64,000 nucleotides of DNA, taken from NCBI GenBank assembly GCA_910589415.1, contig OU342630.1, positions 91,880,186-91,944,185 of the forward strand, written 5' to 3'. Each line of letters opens with the position of its first letter. Position 1 is the first letter of the stretch. A program made the position numbers and the translations under genes. Positions 1 to 12,900 of the stretch are shown here, piece after piece. The notes beneath the pieces are model-generated. The model was not told where the DNA came from, searched no databases, and was given only the letters and a program-made list of their open reading frames with translations. Source of the DNA: Malachius bipustulatus. Taxonomy: Eukaryota; Arthropoda; Insecta; Coleoptera; Melyridae.

Positions 1-1139
1 TTATGCGTTTCCAGTCACAAATCTGTTAAAATAAAAAAAAAAATTTGGATCATTTAAAAAACTATTATGTAACTCCTATATTCAAAAAAATCACTGAATG
101 ATCTTATACTTAAATAAATTTACGTTAGATTCAGACTTATGATAAGTAGTTATTATTATTACTTAGTTGAAAAATCAACATGCTGATGCATCAGCCTGAA
201 TAAATGTATGTGACTTTCATATTTTTATAACATTTCATTAAACATAAATTGACGTTTAGGGACTTTACAATAACGCAAGCGGAACAATGACAGTAGGCAG
301 TAGTTTAAATCTGACATACGTACTACAGCACAGAACGGCAAAGTTAAACAAGAAGTGACATTAATAATGAACAATGAGCTCATTATTCAATCGACCTGAC
401 ACCGATATTTATATTCGATAGGGCAATAATTAATGCTTGCCATTACTTGGTTAAAATTAGGGTAGTAATGGATATGTTATATAACAGGAATAGATAAAAT
501 AAATGCTTTCTTCGTATTAAATGAAAATACGACAAAAATGACCTGACCTGGCCTCTGGCGAAACAACAAACAATTCTAGAGAATCTCAATTATTAAAACT
601 CTCCTATTTGGTATTGAACATTGACTAATTATATGGATTAATTCCAGTTTGGGTTAAGAAGAAGATACTTTTTGAAACAGGCATGTCTATCAGTGCTAAT
701 TTATCAAATCAGGTCAGCAGGTCCGGTAAAATGGAAGATTTCTAACAGTTAACAGTTTTACACATTTTTTCCAAAGTCTGCCTAAATTACATTTTCACTC
801 GTTCACACGGAATATGAATCGAAAATCAGTTCTGCACAAAGTAATTTACGACATGTACCGCCAACCTGAAGAAACCCATGGGTAAGTCATTAATCGTCTT
901 GGTATATTATTGACTATTGCTGGATCGTGATAGTTTATTCATTTTTGCATGTTAAACATATAAAATTTAATGTAAAACTTAAACATGAGTCAAACTCATG
1001 CATGCGTGTAACGTGACGAGGTCTCGCATTAAGTGAGATCAATTCGAATCAGAAATACAAAAATAAAAAGGAAGTGCTAAAAGATCATTCAATTTAAGCA
1101 ACGGTACTGATTTTCTGACCGATGATATAATAGTTGCGA
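1..1139. other. AT-rich non-coding DNA
   Basis: No reading frame of coding character, RNA gene or repeat structure could be recognised here. Short open stretches lack any family motif. Confidence 0.5.
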
Positions 1140-1380
1140 TTACCGGCAACCCTTTAATAACGAGCCGCCATTAAGAGGAAGGTGGGGGCCGAGGGGAGTC
1201 GGGAATGCGAGTTCGAGCCTCGGGATCGCGATACAGGCATAATTTGGAAACAATGTAGCGTGTAATTCACATCGTTATCGCGGCCGCCGTAAATTTACAG
1301 ATGATTTAGAGCCACAACAGTTCACTCTGTTCCTGTAAACACGAACGGCCCTCTAAATAATGCATGCCGCTTGGAAATAA
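1140..1380. other. GC-rich island, candidate conserved non-coding element
   Basis: Composition changes abruptly from AT-rich flanks to a mixed, non-repetitive stretch with a NotI-like GCGGCCGC and several GC-rich blocks. It has no long reading frame and no inverted-repeat ends. A segment around 1210 resembles a tRNA B box (GAGTTCGAGCC), but no cloverleaf could be drawn around it. A regulatory element or the remnant of an unrecognised exon are both possible; this is inference from composition only. From 1381 to 1838 nothing recognisable follows. Confidence 0.25.
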
Positions 1381-1839
1381 TGTCGGGAACTCACTCGGAG
1401 TTGTTTTAATTTGTCAAACTGTTGAAAAAATCTGCTCCCCTGAAATGGGACATTACTTCCTGTGTTTCCCTAAATAGTGTTTCGAGATAATTAGAATACT
1501 GATTTAGATAATATATTATTGCTCCCCCTTTTCTTACATAACTGAGCGAATAAGAAATATATTGTTTGAGTTGGCAACTTAAATTTTGATTAGGTATTTC
1601 GTTGACAAAATAATTTTGCATAATATGGTTTTAATTAAAATTATATACTCCGTAGTGGTATCTAGGGATCTTATACATGAACTAAAGGAAGTAAAGGAAC
1701 ATTAGTAGTAGGTACCTAATCAAATCGTGTGATCTTTAGTTAGAGCTAATTCTAAAGTTAACATCCACGTAATACAAGGAAATAATGAAGTACTTACGCA
1801 TTAGTTGATATTACTTCAACGAGCGATAACTTAAGAGGT

Positions 1840-2684
1840 CCTATTAGGAGTCTTAACTTTTTAACTACAGGATCTTGAAGTTTCAAGAAAAAAATCGTTT
1901 TTTAATAGTAGCTTTGATAAGAATCAAGGTATTTTTCTGAAAATTTGTGTGCACATTCCATGCATCAAGAGGCATTTCCCAACTTATAATTTTAAGTTAT
2001 TGTAGCAGTGGCGTTCGTTCAAGTCGCGCTACACTTAATATTTTTGAAAAAAAATATACCTAGTACGCCACTGTTTTTTTTATGAAAATTAAATTATTTT
2101 TCAAATCCTCTTTCATTTCTGAGTAAATATGATCTTTTGACTTTTTTTACACCGAAGCAAGGTTTTCTGATAAAAAAAATTTAATACATTTTTAGGTTGC
2201 CTCTTTCTTCTTTCTCATATATCTGACTCTTAAAGAAATGGCCTGTGGATAGTAAACGTCGTTTAACGTAAATAAAAGCGAAACTCTCGAATTTGTTAAT
2301 GTATTTTTATTTGTAAAATCCAACTCTCTACTCAAACACACATGTCTAAACATATGATATTTATTTTTTTGTATCGGAAAACCTTGCATCGGTTGAATCA
2401 TATTTACTCAAAAATGAAAGAGGATTTAAAAAATCATTTTATTTTCATAAAAAAAAAACAGTGGCGTACTTTTTTTTTCAAATCTATTAAGTGTAACGAG
2501 ACTTGCACGAACGTCACTGCTACAATAACTAAGAGTTATACGTTGGGAAATGCCTCTTGATGCATGGAGGGCGTACACAAATTTTCACGAAAATATCTTG
2601 ATTCTTATCAAGGTTATTATTAAAGAACGATTTTCTTCTTGAAAATTCAACACCCTGTAGTTAAAAAGTTACTCCTCTTAGGAC
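1840..2684. mobile_element. Long imperfect foldback element (~330-bp arms)
   Basis: The sequence from about 1840 to 2185 is repeated in reverse complement at about 2355-2684, leaving a loop of roughly 170 bases. Matching landmarks include CTTTTTAACTACAGG near the outer ends, the GAAATGCCTCTTGATGCATG block, CAGTGGCGT, and CTCTTTCATTT.TGAGTAAATATGAT toward the centre. Arms differ by scattered substitutions and small indels, so the copy is old. There is no transposase frame, so this is a non-autonomous foldback or MITE. The exact outer ends and the target duplication could not be fixed. Confidence 0.8.
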
Positions 2685-4631
2685 ATACGTTTATACTTAC
2701 TTTTTTTCCTAAGATGATCTTATCAATCACCCCCCTAAATTTTCTCGGTTCATTTTAGATACAACCTGTATAACAGAATTAAAATTAAAAATTATCATGA
2801 TTTTGTTCGTAAAACAACTGAAAAAAGTCAAGCTCAGAACTATACTCCACTCCTCTTAATGAAGTCAGCAAAAAAATTACATAAAACACCAGCATCACTG
2901 ATGACGTTATTAATGCGTTATCTTAACATGTTGACGTCATGCAGTCGTGAGTTCCGAAAATGAGTTCTCAAAATGCCGAACTGTGATTGGCTCTAAGCGG
3001 AGGAAACTAGAATTTTCCCTCGTCGTATGGGGTACATACATCATTAGTTAACTGAAATTAGTAGTATAAATAACGTAATACTTGATGACCGAAGAGAAAA
3101 TTATTTTACTGAAAATAAACTAGTCAACACTCTAAAAAAGGTAATCAATTAATGGATATATTGATTTACAAGATGAATCGAATAGAGTAATAATACTACT
3201 ACAGGGGTGAACAATAAAACTTCCGCATGGGAAAATTCTATACTTAGACAGAGGAAAATAGGAGTTTGTTTTATCAATATACCTATTTATTATGGTAGGT
3301 ATCACAATAATAAACATATTATGTTTCACGCGGTGGTATTATGACATTCCGGATTTGGAAACGCGGTTTAAGAGGAAAATATAACATTTAATTGATCATT
3401 GATTGTATATTTTTGTTTATTATAAAATCTTCAACGTTTTTCTAAAGTAAGTAAGTATAGTTTAAATTTCCTAAAACTTTTAAATATATCTTTTCTGTTT
3501 CCTAAGATGTAAAAATATAAAAGAAGGTATTGTAGGTACGCAGTTAAATGTAGCATCTCATCTATGCGGATTATTTTTCATTTTCGTGTAACAGAGCTTT
3601 TATAACATTTACGCGTTGTAATTTTAAGCGAAACTATTGTATATGCACGCGAAATACATATATTATAACTAATATATGCGATGAAATTACTATGCAGTTA
3701 GTTAGTTCATCATTTAGATTTTGGTACGTGTACTTGTCATTAGGTATATATTGAGAAAGCAGACTTCTTATTATTTTCCCATAAAAATTTCTCTAATAAA
3801 TTTTTCCAATAAAGCAGACTCAGTCTTCCTATTTTCCGCTAATTTTCTCGTCTAGTTCGAGAGTTCCAAAATGTACCAGAGAAATGCGTTCCGACAAGCA
3901 GAAAACAATTTGTTGAAATCGCTTGTGCATCTAAGTGTAGAATTATTAATGCTGTGTCAAATTTAATTGCTATTAGTTATGATAGTTTGGTGCCCGTTTA
4001 TATAATTAGGCGAAGAAAATTATTTAAGATTTATGGTTTAACGATTTTATAATTGAATATTAACAAGCGTTTACTAATTTTTATTTTATTTATCTGTCAG
4101 GAAATTATTTCATTAATTTTATAGCTTAAGGAAGTTAAATAACTGTTGCCTGGAGAGTAAAGAGGCTTGTTAAGTGCTTCTATAAGTGAATCCACCAGTG
4201 TATAACGTGAGGGTCATGAGGTGATAAAAATCTAGTTTATCATACGAAAAATAAGACATTCAACCGGTAGTAAATGGTAAAAAGTGCCCTAGAATTGGTA
4301 TATATTCATCCCATATTAACGAAATTCTCTTACAAGTGACAAATTATTATTATTGGGAAATCTAAACGCAAGAACAGGCAAGAAACACTTACCTTATTTT
4401 AAGTAATCGGTGTAGAAATTATTTTTTTCGATATCTGCTACTCTGTGGTGCTTATCAAAAATAACCGTATCTTCAAAATTGCGTGTTTAGAGAAAATGGC
4501 GTTTGAAATTTTAGTTAAATGTTTTCTACATTACTTAACTTTTTAACGAAATGACATGCATGTATTAGTATTATGACTATGTGATTTTTTAAGTAACTAA
4601 AATTGTTTGAGAAAATCTTCCATAATACTTA
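2685..4631. other. AT-rich non-coding DNA
   Basis: No gene, RNA or element could be supported. An ACAACCTGTATA motif at about 2762 resembles the CAGGGTG-type ends of small elements elsewhere in the window but has no visible partner. Confidence 0.45.
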
Positions 4632-4633
4632 TA

Positions 4634-5379
4634 GGGCCGCGGTGACAAAAGTGCCTTGCAACTCCCAAACGGATGAGAAGCACGGTTTTGTATAGTTCGA
4701 GTGTCGTTCTCGAAATCCGTGTTGTCGAGTAGGGGTCTGGCGTTCGGCGTTGGGCGGCTATAGTATTTTTTCCGAATTTTTCCCAGCGGTTCCAAAAATT
4801 ATTCCCCAAACGGATGAAAACTACTGGAGGGCATCTACGCAAACCCCCAATTACCGGAAAAATATTTTCATCCGATTTGATCCTTGCCGTAGCCTGCAGT
4901 ACAATTAAATTGACCCAGACTCAATTTGGAATTACTTTATCAAATTTGGCCCATTTAAATTTTGGAAAATTGTTACAAAGCGATCGCGATTCATAGAGCA
5001 AAAAAAAATTTTTTACATATTCTCAGACACGAACTATATCTCCCTGCCAAATTTCCAGTTCAAATGAGGAAATTTTTCCCCCCCCTTTTTTCCATTTTTT
5101 TTTAGAGCTTCTGGAAGAGCTCTTTGCAAATATCAAATCGAATGAAAATATTTTTCCGGTAATTGGGGGTTTGCGTAGATGCCCTCCAGTAATTTTCATC
5201 CGTTTGGGAAATAATTTTTGGAACCGCTGGGCAAAATTCGGAAAAAATACTATAGCCGCCCAACGCCGAACGCCAGACCCCTACTCGACAACACGGATTT
5301 CGAGAATGACACTCGAACTATACAAAACCGTGCTTCTCATCCGTTTGGGAGTTGCAAGGCACTTTTGTCACCGCGGCCC
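4634..5379. mobile_element. 746-bp MITE with 248-bp terminal inverted repeats
   Basis: The ends read GGGCCGCGGTGAC and its reverse complement, flanked on both sides by TA (4632-4633 and 5380-5381), as expected for a Tc1/mariner-type target duplication. Arms 4634-4881 and 5132-5379 match almost base for base, far better than the other foldbacks here, so this copy is comparatively young. The 250-base centre is AT-rich with a C run near 5080 and codes for nothing. Open frames in the arms (for example 4597-4842 minus and 5171-5389 plus) translate alike because the arms are mirror copies; they are not genes. Confidence 0.9.
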
Positions 5380-5381
5380 TA

Positions 5382-6229
5382 ACTATTAAACAATTACCTA
5401 AATAATGTTGTCAGTATGTATATTTTTCAAAATTATTGTCACCTACTTACCTACGTCACAATAATCAAAGAAATAGGCCTTATTAAGCTTGAAATAACTA
5501 CCTATAAGTAACCCGAAAGTTCCAGTACAACATGTGTTGTCACATACGTCAAAATGTTTAAGGATTGTTTAGACATATACATACTTCTAATAAATGCCGT
5601 GGGTACCTTACATAGATAAACTTGACAATTTTGAAGAGAAGAAGGAATAACCGCAGTTACTGTCCAATTTTTATACGAAGGCGAAGGCTAGGCGTGAACT
5701 GCGCATCTTGCGAGCTTTGTTCATCGCCACTACGCATTATTACATGTTTGATGAACGGCGGAGATACTCTTATCAGCCTTATCTGGTTGGTTGTTTTTAT
5801 ACGTGGACACCGACTAACATTGCTGTTATTGGATGGCAAATATTGATGGAATCGGAGACGGTAACCAACCTTTCTGCGCAGTAAGAACTTATTCGCCTTC
5901 CTATAATAACTGGACCAGTACTGTACTTGTTGAATGTTTATTTACCTTCTTTTGAAAATAAAATTTAAAAAAGGTGAGAAATAATCATAAATACATAGCA
6001 TGGGAAATATAAGCAAATATGTATAAGTAAACATGCAATACAGAAAATCAAGGAAAACATATCATATAAGTATACAATTTCACAAAATAAAGTTATCCTT
6101 ATTTTTATAACTATGGTAAGCAAAATGAATTTTTAACATGTTTATGTTTAATTTTAAAAGTCTGATGATGTTATGCCAGTAAACAACGAAACATGTTAGG
6201 TGCTACATTAATAATTCTTTACTTTTTTT
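5382..6229. other. Non-coding DNA, nothing recognised
   Basis: A 74-codon frame at 5622-5846 has no recognisable motif and overlaps a reverse frame of similar length, typical of chance. Confidence 0.4.
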
Positions 6230-6435
6230 AAGGAGAGGGAGTATTAACTATGCAGGTCGCTCCCAGTAATTATGGGATTCGAAAACTAGCTCATTACCCT
6301 GCCATAAGTATATCAATTAAACAGTAGAATAGACGACACAGACAACCAGAGTGAGACTGGGAATCGAACTCAGTTCGAGGCGGTCTAACGGTTTAGCAGT
6401 CTGCACTATAAACTGCAAAGCCACCGCCGTCTCAA
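6230..6435 (-). repeat. tRNA-derived SINE, minus strand
   Basis: Read on the minus strand from about 6435, the sequence carries a tRNA-like head: an A-box-like GTGGCTTTGCAG and, about 50 bases on, a B-box-like AGTTCGATTCCC (consensus GGTTCGANTCC), followed by an unrelated body running to about 6230. That order, pol III promoter head then body, is the layout of tRNA-derived SINEs. The left (3') end is not defined, no poly-A tail was located, and the head is too diverged to fold as a functional tRNA. Confidence 0.55.
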
Positions 6436-6929
6436 ACATTAATGGAACACGGGAAACAGGTTGTTTATATCCTCGCCCAAAAAGAGTAAATTCTTCAAAT
6501 TGTAGAGCGGAACCAAGTACAAGTCTTCGTGTTGCATTCCCTCAGGCTCATGCCCAAAAAGAGAAAATTCACATGCCATTAGGGAGAAATGGTTGGATAA
6601 GGAGCTTCGAGTCAGTTTTTGTATATCAATCAACGGATATAGCTTAAAATGATGATTCCCAGTTCATTGGAAAGATTCTATGGAGTGAGGATTCCCTACT
6701 TTTAACCTGCGCAATAATGGAGGGATCAAAACTTTTATTCAATACGCCAAAGATCTCATAAAAGACGATTTTTGGGCTTTCAATCAACATTTGAGCTGGG
6801 TTATTGAATAATTATTTACACATTCTGTCTAACCGGCCTAATTCAGCCCTGTATCTATCTACCTACAATTTGTCATCATATCTACCACAACCCACAACCA
6901 TTGTTTGATGAAGTTCCATTGTTACGCCA
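6436..6929. other. Non-coding DNA, nothing recognised
   Basis: No supported feature. An apparent 98-codon frame (6351-6647) is in part the SINE read on the opposite strand. Confidence 0.35.
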
Positions 6930-7286
6930 ATAATTATTATACTGTTAGTTCCAGTATGAATATGATACACATTCTGGACTTCTGGAGTGATGAATTTCTT
7001 GAAAGAAAATTTCCCAGAGAGGTTCAGAATGATTGGAAGAGGTGGACCTATATCATCGCCCTCCAGATCACAAGATCTGAATTCATCACTGGATTACTTT
7101 TTCTGAGGCTACCTATTACTTGAAAGAAAAGGCTTACTGAGCTCCAGTTTTAAATGAAGAAGATGTATAAACTGCTGTGGCGTTAATATAGACGATGATC
7201 TTCTACAAAGAGTTCGCACTTCCGTGATTGTTCATGCGAACCTTTGCCTTGAAGATGGAGGCGACCTATTTGAGCATATTCTGTGA
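6930..7286 (+). pseudogene. DDE_3 (IS630/Tc1-type) transposase relic, C-terminal part
   Basis: Conceptual translation, with frame changes, gives FPERFRMIGRGGPISS, then SRSQDLNSSLDYFF and a GYLLLE-like continuation. This matches the end of the insect DDE_3 transposase core, where the last stretch normally reads W-P-x-R-S-P-D-L-T-P-L-D-Y-F-L-W-G. Further on, VHANLCLEDGGDLFEHIL and a stop at 7284-7286 match the usual C-terminus (…HFEHLL). At least one internal stop and two frame changes make it dead. The N-terminal helix-turn-helix and first catalytic Asp are not seen upstream. It belongs to the same family as the relics at 12130, 33690, 35480 and 60692, all on this strand. Confidence 0.8.
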
Positions 7287-7849
7287 CAACAAATGTGGAC
7301 AACATCTTCTTTTCGGTCGAAAAAAAAACTACCATGAGAATCGAAAAAATCAGAATTATCATTTTTAGCGGTTAAATGCTAATCTGCAATTAAAAATAAG
7401 GTTCTTATTCAACATTTCACAGTTACCCCTCGCCCCATCTACAAGGAGGAGAAATTGGAGCAGGACTGATTTATCTAACACTAATGATCTATTGCATGTG
7501 TAGAATTTGCTAACGAACATTTTTTGGTGGAGCTTTTTATATTGAATTTTTTTTTAGAAACTGCGCAAGATCCCAGAAGGATAGTGTTTTTTCTTGAGAG
7601 GAAGGATTAACCCAAGTGTTAATTTTTTAGTTATTTTAGAGTATAATAGTGTGGCATCAGATAAATTTAGTGCGCATGCATAGTAAATTCTGTAAATGAT
7701 CCATGAAACTTTAGATGTTATTAAACATAAGTTTATAGGTATACACTGGGCATTAATTTTAAAACAAATTCTTGAGACATCCCTGTTCGTAATTCCGCGT
7801 TTAAATTTAATCTTCGAGACCAAGTTAACATAATATTTCACATTCACAT
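7287..7849. other. AT-rich non-coding DNA
   Basis: Nothing recognised. The 97-codon minus-strand frame at 7554-7847 has no family motif. Confidence 0.4.
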
Positions 7850-8060
7850 GATTGAGGCGTAGTTCCGAAGACAGCAGGGAGCTGCTTCCAATTTCCTCAC
7901 GGTGACGACGACGATTCGAGTGGAATCGCGTCCCTGCAGCCCCTCAGCGAGGTGAGATACACAGGTGGGGGTGCTGGTGGGTGTATGGGCAACCCATTGT
8001 ACTATTCATACCCTGGTCACGATCGTACCGCGTTAGCGCTACTGTGACAATTCTATGCCG
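7850..8060. other. GC-rich island with a splice-donor-like edge
   Basis: About 200 bases of GC-rich, non-repetitive sequence sit in AT-rich surroundings. CAGCGAG followed by GTGAGATA at 7952 fits the animal splice-donor consensus on the plus strand, so a non-coding or 5'-UTR exon is possible; a regulatory element is the alternative. All frames are short. Inference only. Confidence 0.2.
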
Positions 8061-11000
8061 TCGACAGGACCTCTATAGCAGGCATTATTTTATTATAGCG
8101 CGTGTTCATGAATAGGTAGATTCAACTGTGTCAAGTCGCCATGGATGTAGGAATTTTTATGTACCTATTTATGTATGTACGCAATTTTATCGTTCCTCTT
8201 AAAACTTTACGAGTACTTACACGACCTGTTTAAAAAAGATTTGTCAATGGATTTATTGCATTTCTATCATTAGTTGATTGATATAACTTAGTTGGTAATC
8301 TGAAAGTTCACAGAAAAATACGTTTCATTTACTCATTGTCGTTACTCTCTCGAGAAGCCAACATAAACTGAACAGTGAATCCATATCTTCTTAATCACTC
8401 TCTTTACCTCTCTAGGATGATTGTTTATAATATGTAAATAGTAGATAAGCTTATTTTATTCAGAATTTTATGTAGCATGTTGAAAATGGTTCAAAATATC
8501 CGACAATTTCCTCTCAAAATTCAACAAATAACACGGGATTTAAATGAAAATTGTCGAATAAATCACATCGTAAATAGGTTCGTACGACACTGTCTGGCCT
8601 ATACCTGTCTTAGCTACTACTGATCATTTCGATCTCACACACGTCCCATCCAAATTTCATTATCAATCTTTCCAGTCGGTGCTTCTGGCAATCTAGTTGT
8701 TAACGTGGCACGACTACGTGTTTCTTGCCAAGGCAAACACCGGGACTACGTGGGGAGTTAAAAGAAGTCACCTCAGTCGAACTTAAAGAACATGTCACAG
8801 TCTCAGATATCACAGACTGCTGATTGAAATTAACACGGAAGTGATGTAGGTAAACTAATATCCAGATTGTGATTTTTAAAATTCTCCGTTGATGTTTTTA
8901 GAGTGTCAGTTAAAAATTTTCAACTACGTGTGTTACTCACGATATTATATTCTGGATCTCTTCAAACTGCAAGCTTAAGCAATTATGGACACTTGTTGAC
9001 TGAGCAAAACTAGTCTAATAGAGGCTGTGAGTTCCCGTCACTAGTAACTGCGGAATGAGGACTCTAGGGAAAGGAATTCACTTTCCGGAAGACGAATTTG
9101 CATCCAATAAGTGCATCTACACTACAACCCCTACTTTGTACAGTTATGTTAAGATAAGACTTCTTTCATAAATACATTCAAGTACCTAATCAAAATTATT
9201 GTGATAAAGTCACAATGGTATGTAACATACAGGGTGGTACAGTTTTTTATGCATTAAATTCAGGAAATGATAGAGAATCGAAAAATAATGTGAGTTTACT
9301 TTATGAACTAATATTCGGGTAATGCTTTGTTAAAATACTTGTTAAAAGGAGAAAAAGTCATCATGCACCCAGCATTCTGTAAGTTGAGTAGGTATCGATT
9401 AACAAAGTTACAGGAGCTTAAATGTTGCAAAAAGAGTTTTTTTTCAATTCCAAAATAGATAAATATTTTCTTAGAATTTTTTTGTGTTTTTTTTTCTATT
9501 AATTACTTAGTCTAATAATTACAGTACGACCCTGAATTACATAATAATATCTGTATGTAACTTGAACCAGGGATGCTAGGTACGGTATAGATAGGGGTCC
9601 AGGTTGTGAACCCCTTATTTTAAGTCACTGGTAAAATTTTGATTTTGACATATTTTGCCAAAAGCTTCACAGTTCTGGTACAAAAAGTGCATAAGGTGTT
9701 ATATGTATTGATTGAGCGAGTTTTACACATATTACCTATTCCAAGAGAAAATCTGTGACTTTCTTCAGTTCAAGTAATCATTTACAGCTCTTCTCGCTTT
9801 TTTCTCTTGTTTGTATTAAATGAGCAATTTTTTGTAATTTTATAATATTTTTAAATATTGTGCGCTTTTTTCTTTTATGCACATCTTTTAAAGAAACGGT
9901 AAAAACGCTACATGCAATTGTTATCATGTAGACATATTGCCTTAGCGTGGATTGTAGCGAACTGCATCGGCGAGGGTGAGTACGAGGGGGAATGACACTG
10001 ACAGGGTGCATTGCCTCCAACAGCAGCCACCTAAGGGAAAAACTCGCGCTACGAAGATTGTTATAGAAGGGAAATATCTCCTAAGAGCGACAAAAATATT
10101 ATCCTAATTTCAATACGATGTGAAGTAGTTTTCTGAGAGCATGCACCAGTATAATAAAGTGCTTGTGATACACTTTTCGTTAGAAATTTGTTTCATGGCA
10201 ATTTCGATTCCACTATTATAAAACGCTGGAGGCGGAGTATTACTCTGATGATGGAAATTTCTCTTTCAATATATGTAATATTAATTAACTCACTTACTTA
10301 CTTATTAATTTATTGTTTCGAAGTATCATAACTTTTTAAAACAAGTTTAAAAATAAGTGGAAGTAGCTCCCAGTTGCCACATTTAGCAAACCTGTTGAGT
10401 AAAAAACTGATGCGCTGATATTTAATTTTCATACAAGCTAAATTATTTATAGTCGCGGTCGGTACCTAGTTATACTTTCTATAAAAGGAGTTATATTATA
10501 CAAGGTGTAGATGAATAAGTGCAAAAAAGTTAGGGGGTGATTTTTGTTGAAAATCAAGTAAGTATTTCAAATAAAACTGAATTATTAGCCCCTCTCAGGT
10601 TGAGATATGACCCCTTGGAGGAGAAAAGTCAAAAATGCAGCTTGCAAGTAGGTAACTATTCTCTTACAGACGTCATTCTAAAATATATTTTGGGTACTCT
10701 TATTATTCTGAAGTAAAAACGGTGTCTAGGAATTTGTTTGAAAATTTAATGAATATCAAGAATAAAAATTACCTAAAATTCAATTATTACCAGGATCGTC
10801 AATCAAGCGAGGCAACAAAAACCGTTCAACAGAGGTGTGCCAATTTCGTAGATATTTTAATTCCTTTTAAAGATAAGTTATCTAAATATGCCATTCGCTT
10901 GTTCCAAGGCTCATATTTCAGTATTGTATGGAGATTATAGTGGACTCTTGTTTTCATCTAGCACCGCAGTTTATTTAACTTTTCTTTACTTTTTTCCTTG

Positions 11001-12129
11001 TGTTCTTTGCGGTGTATTTCTAAAACTTTAAATTTGCTTTTATTGCATTAGACATAAAAATCTATACCTATAATGGAGAAAAATCAATAGTGTTTAACGT
11101 CTTCGATTTTTTAAAAGTTGACGAAAACAAAAATGTACGCGACACAGTTGAGAAGTGTTCGAAAATGACTAGTATAGGTAAAACCACTGCTGATAAAATT
11201 CTTAAGTATATTTCAAGCGTAATTTTCTATATCAATTCTAATTATTAGTTATTTCATATTATTTGACTTTTAGACTCTTTTGGGAATTCTAAATTATTGG
11301 AAATTCTACTATTAATTGTTTTCACATTCCATAACCTCCCCCTGGTTAATTTTACGCCACATTTTATGCACTTGTACAACACTATTGATAATATGTTTTT
11401 TGTAAAAGGTGACAAATTTTCATAAAATTTAATTTTCAAACATTCTAGAAAAAATTGCACCTATATGTACTTTTATTTTGCTATTCACCGTTAAGAGATC
11501 AATCCATTCCAATGAGACTGCTAAATATTTGTCGAATGCTCGTTCCAGTGCATAAAGCTATCGAAAGCGCGGTATTCGAGATCCAATCAGGTATTAAATG
11601 ACTGGATAATCAAACATCCCGACCAGAAGGGAGCAGCGCTCAGGGAACGGGAATTAAAAGTTATGAGGGCAGAGGATGAATGAGCGAGAACATATTAAAG
11701 GAGAAAATCAGGAACGTCAATCCGGCATTGCCAAATTTAAGATTATCATCGCCTTAATAGATAAGTTAAGAGATAAGTTAGGAAGGATATTCTTATTATA
11801 AGTACGTAGATACTTGTTGACTTCAACAATACGTCAATAATCAAATAAGTGCGATAAAATGACAGAAGTCGTTTCGTTATATTTCTGGTCCAACTATAGA
11901 TGTTTTTTTTTATTTTAATTTTTCTAGTAGGTACTTATATCATTATTTTTGAAAACGATTTTAGTCTCTTATTAACTAAAAAAATGATTATTTGATTTAA
12001 ATGAATCTGGAGGTAAGTTTGATGCAGTTAAATGGTTTTAAGATTTTTTATTCCTATGCAAGATGGGCCCTAGTAACGTACCCGATTTGTAGTTGCCGCC
12101 ATTTTCTCACCGCATCTATCACGAGAAAA
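8061..12129. other. AT-rich non-coding DNA
   Basis: No gene could be supported over about 4 kb. CAGGGTG- or CAAGGTG-type ends of small elements appear at about 9230 (TACAGGGTGGTACAG) and 10497 (ACAAGGTGTAGATG), without a clear opposite end. A short GC-richer patch lies at 9950-10030. Frames at 9778-10020 (minus) and 10722-10940 (plus) have no motifs. Confidence 0.4.
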
Positions 12130-12900
12130 TTTTGACAGTTGTGTATGACAGTTGCCAAAATTTTAATCATGAACCATTTTTATGCTTCAAGAAAGTGCAG
12201 AAATAGGGTATTTATTTTATTCATCAAAAATAACGAATCAGTTATTTTGACGCATAGAAATTTTCTTCGGAATTATCCTATGCTGTCACATCCAGCAGGA
12301 AAAACGATACGTCGCTTGACTGAACGATTTCGACTACCTGGGACAGTTGCAGGTATCAGGCATCCTGGAAAACCACGAATAAGCCGATCAGACGAAAATA
12401 TCGAGAGTATAAAGGATTGCAGCTCCATGAGCCAATAACGGTTCCCCCCAAGAACTTCATCAAGAAAGAGAGCGACTCAGATGGGTAGGTATTCCTGGAA
12501 TTTCTTTAATGCGAATATTGACGTTGGATTTACATGTATTTCCTTATTAGATTTAGGTGGTGCAGTAGCTCTGTTAGACCATTCTGAACTTAAATGGCAA
12601 GATCGATTAATAATGACAGATGGGGCACATTTTAACGTAAGTGGATATGTGAATAAACTATCCCTTCTGGGTAACCTCCCAGATATTTTTCACAAAAAAC
12701 TGCTACATCGGCAAAGAGTTACTGCATGGTGTGATATTTTTTCACAAGGCGTAATTGGTCCTTATTTCTCTGAGGAAGCCGATTGCATTGCACCATGCAA
12801 CATTAACTCGTGACCGCTACAGAGCTTTGCTGGGAAATATTCTGTCCCGACCTGCTAGCTCACCAGGTCTTTCAGATCTCGACCTCTTTTTATAGGCGTG
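12130..12900 (+). pseudogene. DDE_3 (IS630/Tc1-type) transposase relic, nearly full length
   Basis: The first open piece (12139-12438) carries the N-terminal helix-turn-helix region: VILTHRNFLRNYP, then KTIRRLTERFRLPGTV and HPGKPRISRSDENI, the usual order in this family. A second piece (12481-12813) contains MTDGAHFNVSGYVNK, holding the first catalytic Asp block, and QRVTAWCDIFSQGVIGPYF, which matches V-T-V-W-x-x-x-x-x-G-I-I-G-P-Y-F. A further shift gives TLTRDRYRALLGNILS. Frame changes and stops separate the blocks, and the second Asp and the Glu block are missing or unreadable. Terminal inverted repeats were not found. Confidence 0.85.

Noticed and set aside
1200..1235. B-box-like GAGTTCGAGCC suggesting a tRNA gene
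   Set aside because: No A box at proper distance and no cloverleaf stems.
4597..5389. Similar predicted proteins on opposite strands at 4597-4842 and 5171-5389, looking like a duplicated gene
   Set aside because: They are the two arms of the inverted-repeat element at 4634-5379; similarity follows from the palindrome.
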